This document shows positions 1-6,444 of a stretch of 16,383 nt of DNA, piece by piece. The position numbers and the translations under genes were made by a program. Source of the DNA: Comamonadaceae bacterium (lineage in GTDB: Bacteria > Pseudomonadota > Gammaproteobacteria > Burkholderiales > Burkholderiaceae_C); contig CANCDA010000034.1 in NCBI GenBank assembly GCA_947374705.1, positions 1 through 16,383 of the forward strand. The letters run 5' to 3'. Every line of letters begins with the position of its first letter. Positions within the stretch are counted from its first letter, which is position 1. The notes beneath the pieces were generated by a model. The model did no database searches. It was not told where the DNA came from and saw nothing but the letters and a program-made list of their open reading frames with translations.

Positions 1-1241
1 CCAGCCTTCAAGCCGTCCTCATGAAAACCATAGCCCATCCAAGCCCCTGCGAAATACGTGTGTTGCTGGCCCTGCAAGGCAGGCACAAAGGCTTGCGCGC
101 GAATGGCCGTCAAGTCGAACACGGGGTGCGCATAGTCAAACTCTTGCAGTACGTGCAGCGGGTCAATCGGATGGATGGGGTTGAGCGAGACCAGCACTGG
201 CTGCTGTACGGGCAAGGGCTGCAATAGGTTGATCAAGTAATGCAAGCAAACACGGGACGACTCGGCTTGGGCGCTGGACGCGCGCTCGTAGTTCCAGGCG
301 GCCCAAGCAGAACGCTTGTTGGGCAAGACGCTGGTGTCGGTGTGCAGCACAGCGCGGTTGGATTGGTAGCGGATGGCCCCCAGCGTTGATGCCTCCTGCG
401 GGCTGGGCTGGTGCAATAGCTGTAGCGCTTGGTCTGAATGCGTGGCCAAGATGACTTTGTCAAATCGCTCGGTTGCGCCATCGGTGACCACGCACACTCC
501 CGCGTGGTCACGCTCAATGCGCCGCACGGGCGTGTTCAAACGTTTGTCGCCAATGCGCGCAACGATCTTGTCCACATACTGGCGTGCACCACCCTGCACT
601 GTCCACCATTGGGGCCGGTTGCTGACCTGGAGTAAACCGTGGTTGTGACAGAAGCGGATCATGGTGGCGACCGGGAACTGCAGCATCTGCTCGGTCGGGC
701 AACTCCAAATGCAGCCCATCATGGGCAGAAAATACCAGTCACGAAACGCGTCGCTAAAGCGATGAGCACGCAGAAAATCACCCAGCGGTTGCACTAAGCT
801 GGCCGTATCAGCTTGCGTCGCCAGTCGGCGGCATAGCGCGTTAAATCGCAGCAGATCAGCCAGCATGCGAAGGAAGTGCGGACTCAGTAAATTGCGTCGC
901 TGCGCAAAGACGGTGGACAACGAAGTGCCGCTCCACTCCAGACCCACTTGGCCATTGAAGGCATGCGGCACCTGCACCGAAAACGACATCTCCGACTTGG
1001 CCGTGCGCACCCCCAAATCGGCCAACAATTTGATCAACTCAGGGTAGGTGCGCGCGTTGAAAACAAGAAACCCCGTGTCCACCCCAAAGGGCTGCGCTGC
1101 ACCGGGCAAGTTCACATCAACCGTGTGGGTGTGACCACCAAAGTAATCCCCCGCCTCAAAAAGCGAGATATCGGCTTTACCATGCAGTGCATGCGCTGCC
1201 GCTAGACCGGAAATGCCTGAGCCGACGATGGCGAGTTTCAT
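1..1241 (-). CDS. FAD-dependent oxidoreductase, amine-oxidase fold (COG2907-like), 3' end outside window
   Basis: This is a flavoprotein with 413 codons visible and no stop inside the window. The start is the ATG at 1239-1241, preceded by a TTGAGG ribosome site about 8 bases upstream. The N-terminus MKLAIVGSGISGLAAAHAL is a Rossmann dinucleotide fold with GxGxxG. It continues with FEAGDYFGGHTHTV and VDTGFLVFNARTYPEL, typical of the flavin amine-oxidase superfamily. The last visible residues, GYGFHEDGL, match the C-terminal FAD-contact segment, so only a short tail is probably missing. Relatives of this family usually lie beside a DUF1365 gene and a cyclopropane-fatty-acid-synthase-like gene, and such clusters have been tied to furan or cyclopropane fatty acids and to light or singlet-oxygen responses. 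Those neighbours would lie off the left edge. The gene is divergent from the litR-like gene and shares its operator region, so light control is likely (inference). Substrate unknown. Confidence 0.88.
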   Translation of the reverse strand, partial: MKLAIVGSGISGLAAAHALHGKADISLFEAGDYFGGHTHTVDVNLPGAAQPFGVDTGFLVFNARTYPELIKLLADLGVRTAKSEMSFSVQVPHAFNGQVGLEWSGTSLSTVFAQRRNLLSPHFLRMLADLLRFNALCRRLATQADTASLVQPLGDFLRAHRFSDAFRDWYFLPMMGCIWSCPTEQMLQFPVATMIRFCHNHGLLQVSNRPQWWTVQGGARQYVDKIVARIGDKRLNTPVRRIERDHAGVCVVTDGATERFDKVILATHSDQALQLLHQPSPQEASTLGAIRYQSNRAVLHTDTSVLPNKRSAWAAWNYERASSAQAESSRVCLHYLINLLQPLPVQQPVLVSLNPIHPIDPLHVLQEFDYAHPVFDLTAIRAQAFVPALQGQQHTYFAGAWMGYGFHEDGLKA

Positions 1242-1277
1242 GGATTCGGCCTCAAATCAGATTTTGGGGTTTCTTTC

Positions 1278-1296
1278 TTTTTGTCTTGGACAAAAA
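1278..1296. promoter_or_regulatory. Left operator-like palindrome of the litR/oxidoreductase spacer
   Basis: Eight-base perfect arms TTTTTGTC and GACAAAAA flank a TTG centre. Sixteen bases of it (1279-1294, TTTTGTCTTGGACAAA) recur as an exact inverted copy at 1342-1357. It contains the TTGGAC -35 candidate of the litR promoter, so a bound protein would block or remodel that promoter. The likely binder is the LitR-type regulator encoded alongside (inference). Confidence 0.65.
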
Positions 1297-1315
1297 TTAT
1301 TTTAATCTTCATAAT
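1286..1315 (+). promoter_or_regulatory. Candidate promoter of the litR-like gene
   Basis: TTGGAC at 1286-1291 and CATAAT at 1310-1315, separated by 18 bases, fit a housekeeping sigma-70 promoter well (CATAAT matches 5 of 6 consensus positions). Transcription would begin near 1322 and give a leader of about 37 bases that contains the right operator. The -35 hexamer lies inside the left palindrome. Confidence 0.5.
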
Positions 1316-1320
1316 TGCGT

Positions 1321-1350
1321 ATTATTGTACTAATTAATACATTTGTCCAA
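1321..1350 (-). promoter_or_regulatory. Candidate promoter of the divergent FAD oxidoreductase gene
   Basis: On the minus strand TTGGAC (1350-1345) is followed after 18 bases by AATAAT (1326-1321). This mirrors the litR promoter exactly about position 1318. The two -10 elements are separated by only five bases (1316-1320), so two polymerases could not occupy both promoters at once. The -35 lies inside the right palindrome. Confidence 0.5.
1326..1341. promoter_or_regulatory. Central TGTA-N8-TACA palindrome
   Basis: TGTACTAATTAATACA is a 16-base palindrome with one mismatched pair. It overlaps the last base of the oxidoreductase -10 element and abuts the right operator. TGTACA-type half sites are reported for Pseudomonas putida PplR (class II LitR) operators, so this may be an additional or alternative regulator site, but AT-rich spacers give such palindromes by chance. 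Confidence 0.3.
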
Positions 1351-1357
1351 GACAAAA
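1342..1357. promoter_or_regulatory. Right operator-like palindrome, abutting the litR start codon
   Basis: TTTGTCCAAGACAAAA is the exact inverted copy of the left site and has its own six-base arms TTTGTC and GACAAA. It ends one base before the litR ATG, where the ribosome site would be, and covers the -35 of the divergent promoter. Binding here could repress the oxidoreductase gene and also act as a roadblock in the litR leader (inference). Confidence 0.65.
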
Positions 1358-1358
1358 T

Positions 1359-2309
1359 ATGCCAAAGCCAAACACCACACTTTCGATTGCTGCGGTTGAA
1401 CGTGACACCGGCTTGTCCAAAGACACGCTTCGCGTCTGGGAGCGTCGTTACGGCTTTCCCCAACCCGAGCGAGATGCTTTTGGGGAGCGGGCGTACTCTC
1501 AACTTGAGTTGGAAAAGCTGCGTGTGATCCGTCGGATGATGGATGCTGGACACAGGCCAGGTCGTTTGGTTAAGTTACCTATGGTCGAGCTATTGAGCCT
1601 AGGGGCGAGCCCCACCACAAAGGCTAAGTCAGACCACGCTGAGCCGAGCGGTGAGATTCAAAACCACATGGATTTGATCCAAGCGCACGACATAGAGGGC
1701 CTGCGTCGCTCACTCGGTCAAGCGCACATGCGCATGGGGCTGGAGGGCTTCGTGATGAGCCTTGTCGCGCCGCTCAATGTTCGTGTCGGTCAGGCGTGGG
1801 CATGCGGTGAGCTTGATATTTTTAAAGAGCATCTCTACACAGAATGTATTCAAAGCTTGCTGCGCAATGCCATTCACAGCATTCCTGCACCCGAGCGCTC
1901 CAGTCGACCCAGGGTGATGCTGACCACCTTCCCCAAAGAAGTTCACGGTTTGGGCTTGTTGATGGCCGAAACCCTGTTTGCGTTGCAGGGCTGTGCGTGC
2001 CTCTCCTTAGGCACGCAAACGCCTGTTCCCGACATTGCACGAGCAGCCGCAGCCTACAACGCCGACATCGTGGCCCTGAGCTTTACAGCCAGCATCAACG
2101 CCAACGTGGCATTTGCGGGTTTGATCGAACTGCGCCAAACACTGCCGGCGCCCATCGAAATTTGGGCGGGAGGAAATTGCCCCTCCTTGCAACGCAGAAA
2201 TGCGCCCAGGGTTCAACAAATTGGCAAGCTCTCAGAAATCACAACGCAAATTGAGGGCTGGCGCGTGGCTAACCCTCTCACTGAGCCACCCGCACAACAC
2301 ACCATTTGA
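1359..2309 (+). CDS. litR: MerR-family light-responsive regulator with cobalamin-binding domain (LitR/CarH type)
   Basis: The 316-residue protein has a MerR helix-turn-helix at about residues 7-77 (LSIAAVERDTGLSKDTLRVW, ERRYGFP). A helical-bundle cap follows at about 101-182, then a Rossmann-type B12 domain at about 185-301. In the cap W147 and E157-H158 reproduce the Wx9EH signature that in CarH/LitR places tryptophan and the upper-face histidine over adenosylcobalamin. The B12 domain has E194-x-H196-x2-G199, a variant of DxHxxG with the lower-ligand histidine, and a GGN turn at 271-273. In CarH, the B12-bound tetramer holds DNA in the dark and light breaks it up to derepress. All key residues are present here, so direct cobalamin photosensing is plausible. 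There is no clear Shine-Dalgarno: the right operator sits at that place. The gene probably regulates itself, the divergent oxidoreductase and the next gene. Confidence 0.92.
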   Translation: MPKPNTTLSIAAVERDTGLSKDTLRVWERRYGFPQPERDAFGERAYSQLELEKLRVIRRMMDAGHRPGRLVKLPMVELLSLGASPTTKAKSDHAEPSGEIQNHMDLIQAHDIEGLRRSLGQAHMRMGLEGFVMSLVAPLNVRVGQAWACGELDIFKEHLYTECIQSLLRNAIHSIPAPERSSRPRVMLTTFPKEVHGLGLLMAETLFALQGCACLSLGTQTPVPDIARAAAAYNADIVALSFTASINANVAFAGLIELRQTLPAPIEIWAGGNCPSLQRRNAPRVQQIGKLSEITTQIEGWRVANPLTEPPAQHTI

Positions 2310-2337
2310 GAACTCACTTAGTTTGTAGAAACCTGAC

Positions 2338-3168
2338 ATGCTTTACCCTGAACTTTTCAAACAATTGGAAGCCGTCCGCTGGGACATGGAAAAGGACATT
2401 CCTTGGGCCTCGTTCGACCCCAGCCAGCTCTCTGAAGAGCAGGCGCAGACGATCAAAATGAATGCCATCACCGAGTGGGCGGCACTGCCTGCCACCGAAA
2501 TGTTTTTGCGCGACAACCGCGATGACAGTGACTTTTGCGCCTTCATGTCGATCTGGTTTTTCGAAGAACAAAAGCACTCTCTGGTTCTAATGGAGTACCT
2601 GCGCCGTTTTCGCCCTGAGCTGGTGCCGACAGAGCAAGAGTTACATGCCGTTCGCTTTGAGTTTGACCCGGCTCCTGCGCTAGAGACCTTGATGATGCAC
2701 TTTTGCGGTGAAATTAGGCTGAACCACTGGTACCGCCGCGCCAGCGAATGGCACACCGAGCCGGTCATCCAACGCATTTACAGCACGCTCAGCCAAGACG
2801 AAGCCCGCCACGGTGGTGCTTACCTGCGCTACATGAAGCGCGCCATCCAAAATTTTGGTGATGAGGCCAAAGTAGCCTTCACCAAAGTGGGGGTGCTGAT
2901 GGCCAGCGCAAGGCGCACCGCGCAAGCCCTGCACCCCACCAACCTGCACGTGAACAAAGCGCTGTTCCCGAACGATACCGTCCAGAGCCGCTTACCCAAC
3001 CCGGAGTGGCTGGCGCATTGGCTGGACACGCAAATCAAGTTCGACGCAAGCTGGGAAAACAAGGTGGTTGAGCGCATCTTGCACAACCTGAGCTTGCTCA
3101 TGGAACGCAGCTTTAAAAACGTACAGGAACTCAATCGCTATCGAAAAGAGCTCAACGTTTCGACTTAA
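2338..3168 (+). CDS. Diiron ferritin-like protein related to acyl-ACP desaturases
   Basis: This 276-residue soluble protein lies 28 bases after litR on the same strand and is probably cotranscribed. Its putative iron ligands follow the order of stearoyl-ACP desaturase: E46 in ITEWAALPATEMF, E76/E77 with H80 in FFEEQKHS, E125 in CGEIRLNHWYRR, and E155 with H158 in SQDEARHG. The two ExxH-type motifs and the EALP-like segment favour the type-2 desaturase branch over ferritin, rubrerythrin or AurF-like oxygenases. It is shorter than plant acyl-ACP desaturases (about 360 residues), and the C-terminal 90 residues look divergent. No membrane segment is seen. Linked to litR and a fatty-acid-cluster oxidoreductase, it may oxidise an acyl chain in response to light (inference). 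The substrate cannot be read from sequence. The gene has no strong ribosome site. Confidence 0.75.
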   Translation: MLYPELFKQLEAVRWDMEKDIPWASFDPSQLSEEQAQTIKMNAITEWAALPATEMFLRDNRDDSDFCAFMSIWFFEEQKHSLVLMEYLRRFRPELVPTEQELHAVRFEFDPAPALETLMMHFCGEIRLNHWYRRASEWHTEPVIQRIYSTLSQDEARHGGAYLRYMKRAIQNFGDEAKVAFTKVGVLMASARRTAQALHPTNLHVNKALFPNDTVQSRLPNPEWLAHWLDTQIKFDASWENKVVERILHNLSLLMERSFKNVQELNRYRKELNVST

Positions 3169-3178
3169 CAAACGCAGC

Positions 3179-4021
3179 TCAAGCCGTGACGATCCAGCCC
3201 TCAAGCGCGTCCATCGTCTTGGGCAGCCCATACAGCGGCGCGCCTTGCCCTTGCGCCCAGGCGGCTTGCATCAGGCACAGCACGGCGTCCAGTGTGTCGC
3301 CGCTGGGGTCATCCACCAAAGCATCGCGTTGGGCGTGGCTGAGCTTGAGGCGCAGGCCGAGCCGCGTTTGGCCGTGCTCCAGCACCGTGATGAGGTCTTT
3401 GCGGGCAATCAGGCGCTCGGGCGTTTGCTTGGCCTTGTCGTCGCTCTTGTAGCTGCGCGCGCCCAATACCTCGCGTGCCAACAAGCCCGGGTAGCCCTCT
3501 AACGCGATTTTTTGGGGGCGGCCTTGCGCGTCCACGGCGTCTTTTGCTCCCGGATGCAGGCCGGGCAAGTGAACGCCCGCCTGCATCAGCAGAGGCACGC
3601 CCGCGTGCAGCATGTAGGCCACCGGCGGGTTGACCCATTTCATCGAGGGGCTGGCCCCCGCAGGCCCATCGGTGGCGCGGTGGGCGAATTTGCCACCCAC
3701 AGGGCGCGCATCGCAAAACGCAGCAAAGGTAGAGCGGATGTCTTCACGGCTCAAAGCCGCGTAGTGCTGCATGCAGGCCTGCCACGCCAGCGGCCAACCC
3801 AGGTGCTGCACCAGTTCGCGTGGCAAGCCAAAGGGAAAATCAAAAGCGCCTAGCCAGTCACCGGGTTGATGCAGCCAGTCGCCAAAGCCTTGGAGAGAAT
3901 CAAAACGCGCCAGTTTTAATAACTGCACACGCTTATCCTGCTTAGCCCCCAGGGCGATAACGATGTTTTTTTGACGGGTGGGGCGACTCGAAAAGTCGCA
4001 GCCCAGCAGTTGCAGTGTCAC
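3179..4021 (-). CDS. DUF429-family protein (predicted RNase H-like fold)
   Basis: This 280-residue protein begins at a GTG (4019-4021), 22 bases after the bluF stop. The N-terminal strand LLGCDFSSRP with D9, the segment GAFDFPFGLP with D61, the middle IALEGYPGLLAREVLG, and the late DTLDAVLCLMQAAWA are the conserved blocks of DUF429. That family is predicted to have an RNase H-like nuclease fold with acidic active-site residues. No activity can be assigned from sequence. It is the last gene of the leftward run, and its 3' end converges on the diiron gene with only about 10 bases between. The GTG start has only an AAGG two bases upstream, so expression may depend on translation of bluF. A later start is unlikely because it would remove the first conserved strand. 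Confidence 0.8.
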   Translation of the reverse strand: MTLQLLGCDFSSRPTRQKNIVIALGAKQDKRVQLLKLARFDSLQGFGDWLHQPGDWLGAFDFPFGLPRELVQHLGWPLAWQACMQHYAALSREDIRSTFAAFCDARPVGGKFAHRATDGPAGASPSMKWVNPPVAYMLHAGVPLLMQAGVHLPGLHPGAKDAVDAQGRPQKIALEGYPGLLAREVLGARSYKSDDKAKQTPERLIARKDLITVLEHGQTRLGLRLKLSHAQRDALVDDPSGDTLDAVLCLMQAAWAQGQGAPLYGLPKTMDALEGWIVTA

Positions 4022-4043
4022 ACCTTGACCCGTCCCGCAGACT

Positions 4044-4466
4044 TCAAGAGCGACCGATGATGGAGGCAGTGGCCATCAGCTCTTCCAACAGCGCCAGCGC
4101 GGCCGAGCCGGACATGGCGTAGGGGTCGAGTTCGAGTTTCTCCGAGTACTTGAGCAGGATGGAGGTGTTGATGTGGTGCAGATTGACTTGGCCCATGGTC
4201 CAGCCGCCAAAGCGACGCTCGGCAATTTCTTCGTAGTGCAGGAGCATCACGTCTTGATGGCGCGGGTCGCGCTGGATGTGACCGTACAACTCATTCACAG
4301 CATGGCGGCCGCCTTCAATCGCTTGCAAAAAGACATTGCCACCAAAGCACAAAATGCCGGTGATACCGCTGCTGGGGTTGTGCTGGCGCGATTGGCTGAT
4401 GATTTTTTCAATCGCCTCGGGGCTCGAATCCACAGCGCGGCTGGCGTAAAGCAGACGTACCAACAT
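4044..4466 (-). CDS. Short BLUF-domain blue-light sensor
   Basis: This 140-residue flavin photoreceptor has a BLUF domain at about residues 1-95 and a C-terminal helical cap of about 45 residues, the layout of PixD- and BlrB-type proteins without a fused output domain. The FAD-pocket residues are visible: Y7 in RLLYASRA, N30 in HNPSSGITGIL, Q48 in FLQAIEGG, and W89 with M91 in RRFGGWTMG. In this family light rearranges the hydrogen bonds between the glutamine, tyrosine and flavin. With no effector domain it must signal by protein contact, so a partner is expected. Its ATG follows the folE TGA by one base, and a strong GGAGGAG ribosome site lies inside the folE end, so it can be translated well in its own right. 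The partner is unknown; the diguanylate cyclase in the same run is one candidate. Confidence 0.95.
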   Translation of the reverse strand: MLVRLLYASRAVDSSPEAIEKIISQSRQHNPSSGITGILCFGGNVFLQAIEGGRHAVNELYGHIQRDPRHQDVMLLHYEEIAERRFGGWTMGQVNLHHINTSILLKYSEKLELDPYAMSGSAALALLEELMATASIIGRS

Positions 4467-4467
4467 A

Positions 4468-5193
4468 TCAGCTCCTCCGAGGAATCAGGGACAAAAACTC
4501 ACGACGCAGGTTGGTGTCTTTCAAGAACACGCCGCGCATGACCGAGTTGATCATCTTGCTGTCCATGTCCTTCACGCCGCGCCAAGCCATGCAGTAGTGG
4601 GTGGCCTCCATCACGATGGCCAGGCCGTCGGGCTGGGTTTTGATCTGAATCAAATCGGCCAGTTGCACCACCGCCTCTTCCTGGATTTGCGGACGCCCCA
4701 TGATCCACTCGGCCAGCCGCGCGTACTTGGACAGGCCGATCACATTGGTGTGCTCATTGGGCATCACGCCAATCCATATCTTGCCGATGACGGGGCAGAA
4801 GTGGTGCGAGCAGGCACTGCGCACGGTGATGGGGCCCACGATCATCAGCTCGTTCAAATGCTCGGCGTTGGGGAACTCGGTGATGGTGGGGGCGTGCACG
4901 TAGCGGCCTTTAAACACCTCGTTCACATACATCTTGGCGACGCGGCGCGCGGTGTTGTCGGTGTTGTGATCGCGCTCGGTGTCAATCACCAGGCTGTCCA
5001 GCACGTGCTGCATCTTGACTTCAACTTCGTCGAGCAGCAGCGCCAACTCACCCGGTTCGATAAAGTCGGCAATGTTGTCGTTGGCGTTAAAGCGTTTGCG
5101 GCTGGCCTGTAGGCGCTCGCGGATTTTCACGGAAACCGGGGTTCCTTCGTCGGCGGCGCTGTCCAGCGGTGTATCTTGGGTTGTCTTGAGCAT
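4468..5193 (-). CDS. folE: GTP cyclohydrolase I
   Basis: The 241-residue enzyme converts GTP to 7,8-dihydroneopterin triphosphate plus formate, the first committed step towards tetrahydrofolate and other pterins. The zinc ligands are seen as C128 and H131 in SACSHHFCPVIGK and C201 in THYCMAWRGVKD. H130 and the VIGLSKYARL and GRPQIQEE blocks are also conserved. The C-terminal extension after the zinc cysteine (SVMRGVFLKDTNLRREF) resembles the non-E. coli branch of type I enzymes. It lies 14 bases after clsB and 1 base before bluF. No Shine-Dalgarno precedes its ATG, so it may be weakly or conditionally translated. A folE paralogue is light-induced through LitR proteins in Pseudomonas putida, and reduced folates can serve as photolyase antennae; the pairing with bluF fits that theme. 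Whether the genome has another folE cannot be seen here. Confidence 0.96.
   Translation of the reverse strand: MLKTTQDTPLDSAADEGTPVSVKIRERLQASRKRFNANDNIADFIEPGELALLLDEVEVKMQHVLDSLVIDTERDHNTDNTARRVAKMYVNEVFKGRYVHAPTITEFPNAEHLNELMIVGPITVRSACSHHFCPVIGKIWIGVMPNEHTNVIGLSKYARLAEWIMGRPQIQEEAVVQLADLIQIKTQPDGLAIVMEATHYCMAWRGVKDMDSKMINSVMRGVFLKDTNLRREFLSLIPRRS
4472..4478 (-). promoter_or_regulatory. Strong Shine-Dalgarno of bluF inside the folE 3' end
   Basis: On the minus strand GGAGGAG lies five bases before the bluF ATG and within the final folE codons. It is among the best ribosome sites in the window, while folE itself has none, which suggests more sensor than enzyme is made from a shared message. 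Confidence 0.7.
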
Positions 5194-5207
5194 GGGGCAA
5201 TGTTAAT

Positions 5208-6431
5208 TCAATAGCGCTTACCCGTCAGGAACACCCCCAGACGCATCAAACCGTAGGCCAGTTGGTCGCGCATGCGTTGCTGCCAGGGGCGCTGGGCGTA
5301 ATGGGCCGGCTCCACCCGCAAGCCCTGCAACTCCATGGCTTGCACCAGCCTGTGGCGCAGTTCGCTGGCAAAGCCCACATCGTCCACCATCACATTGGCC
5401 TCGCGTGCCAGCAGCAGGCTCAAGGGGTCAAGGTTGGATGAACCCACCGTGGCCCAATGGCCATCCACCACCGCCACCTTGGCGTGCAAAAAACTGGGCG
5501 CGTATTCGTAGATTTCCACCCCCGCCCGGAGCAGCACGCCATACACCAGCCGTACCGCGTGAAACTGCATGAAGTACTCGTAGCGCCCTTGCAGCAGCAG
5601 GCGCACCCGCACACCGCGCTGGGCCGCATGGATGAGGGCCTGACGCAACTTTCTGCCGGGCAAAAAGTAAGCGTTGGCAATGATCACCTCGTGTCGCGCA
5701 TCGCCGATGGCTTTGCGGTAAGCGCGCTCAATGCTGCTGCGGTGGCGCAGGTTGTCGCGCAACAGCAAGTCGGCTTTGGCCATGCGTCCCTCATGGACTG
5801 CGGCCTGGGGCAACAGCGGGGCCTCGGGTTCATCCTCCCACTCCAGACCTACGGCCTCTTGCAAGGCGTCCCACGCCGCTGAAAAGTCCCGGTTGCGCAC
5901 ACGGCTGGCGGTTTGCACGCGCCACCAAAATTGGGTCATGGTCTCATGCACATCACGCACCAAGGGGCCGGTGACTCGCACGGCAAAATCAAAGCGCGGC
6001 TCGCTCAAGGGGCCATGATTGGGGTCTCGAAAATCATCCAGCACATTGATCCCGCCACACAAGGCCACCCGCCCGTCCAGCACGCACAGCTTGCGGTGCA
6101 AACGCCGCCAGCGGTTAGGTATCAACCAGCCCAAATTACCTAATGGCGAGAAGATATGCCAGTGCACGCCCGCCTCGTCCAACTGCCGGGCCCAATCCGC
6201 AGGCAAGGCGGGTGTACCCGCGCCGTCCATCACCAGGTACACCGCCAAGCCCCGGCGGGCGGCGCGCACCAGCGCAGCGGCCACCTGCTGGCCGGAGGTG
6301 TCGAGGTCAAAGATGTAGGTTTCCATGCGCACCTCGTGCACCGCCCGGTCAATGGCCCGCACCAAGGCCGGGAAATAGGCCTGCCCGCCTTGCAGCAGTT
6401 GCACGTGATGGCCCGTCCGCAGTGTTCGCAC
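5208..6431 (-). CDS. clsB: Cardiolipin synthase B, phospholipase D superfamily
   Basis: The 407-residue protein carries two HKD catalytic motifs, H112-x-K114-x4-D119 (HRKLCVLDG) and H316-x-K318-x4-D323 (HAKVAVVDG). Each is followed by the typical glycine-serine/asparagine turn (CGGIN, GSSNLDPLS). Length and layout match E. coli ClsB (about 413 residues) rather than ClsA, because there are no N-terminal membrane helices. ClsB-type enzymes transfer phosphatidyl groups to make cardiolipin at the inner membrane. The start is GTG at 6429-6431, preceded by AAGGAG seven bases upstream that overlaps the stop of the upstream EEP gene. A ybhP-clsB pair is also adjacent in E. coli, supporting the call. 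A general PLD-family phosphatidyltransferase is the alternative. Confidence 0.92.
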   Translation of the reverse strand: MRTLRTGHHVQLLQGGQAYFPALVRAIDRAVHEVRMETYIFDLDTSGQQVAAALVRAARRGLAVYLVMDGAGTPALPADWARQLDEAGVHWHIFSPLGNLGWLIPNRWRRLHRKLCVLDGRVALCGGINVLDDFRDPNHGPLSEPRFDFAVRVTGPLVRDVHETMTQFWWRVQTASRVRNRDFSAAWDALQEAVGLEWEDEPEAPLLPQAAVHEGRMAKADLLLRDNLRHRSSIERAYRKAIGDARHEVIIANAYFLPGRKLRQALIHAAQRGVRVRLLLQGRYEYFMQFHAVRLVYGVLLRAGVEIYEYAPSFLHAKVAVVDGHWATVGSSNLDPLSLLLAREANVMVDDVGFASELRHRLVQAMELQGLRVEPAHYAQRPWQQRMRDQLAYGLMRLGVFLTGKRY

Positions 6432-6438
6432 GTGGGGT

Positions 6439-6444
6439 CTCCTT
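6439..6444 (-). promoter_or_regulatory. Shine-Dalgarno deciding the clsB GTG start
   Basis: Minus-strand AAGGAG ends seven bases before the GTG at 6431-6429 and shares bases with the TAA of the upstream EEP-family gene, indicating translational coupling and supporting GTG over later starts. Confidence 0.7.

Noticed and set aside
4597..5112. A 171-codon open frame antisense to folE
   Set aside because: Shadow frame; folE zinc-site residues on the other strand are intact.
5181..5193. TTGTCTTGAGCAT at the folE start as a third copy of the litR-region operator
   Set aside because: Only the first eight bases match; the second arm GACAA is missing, and the bases are explained by the codons of MLKTT. 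Chance similarity is likely.
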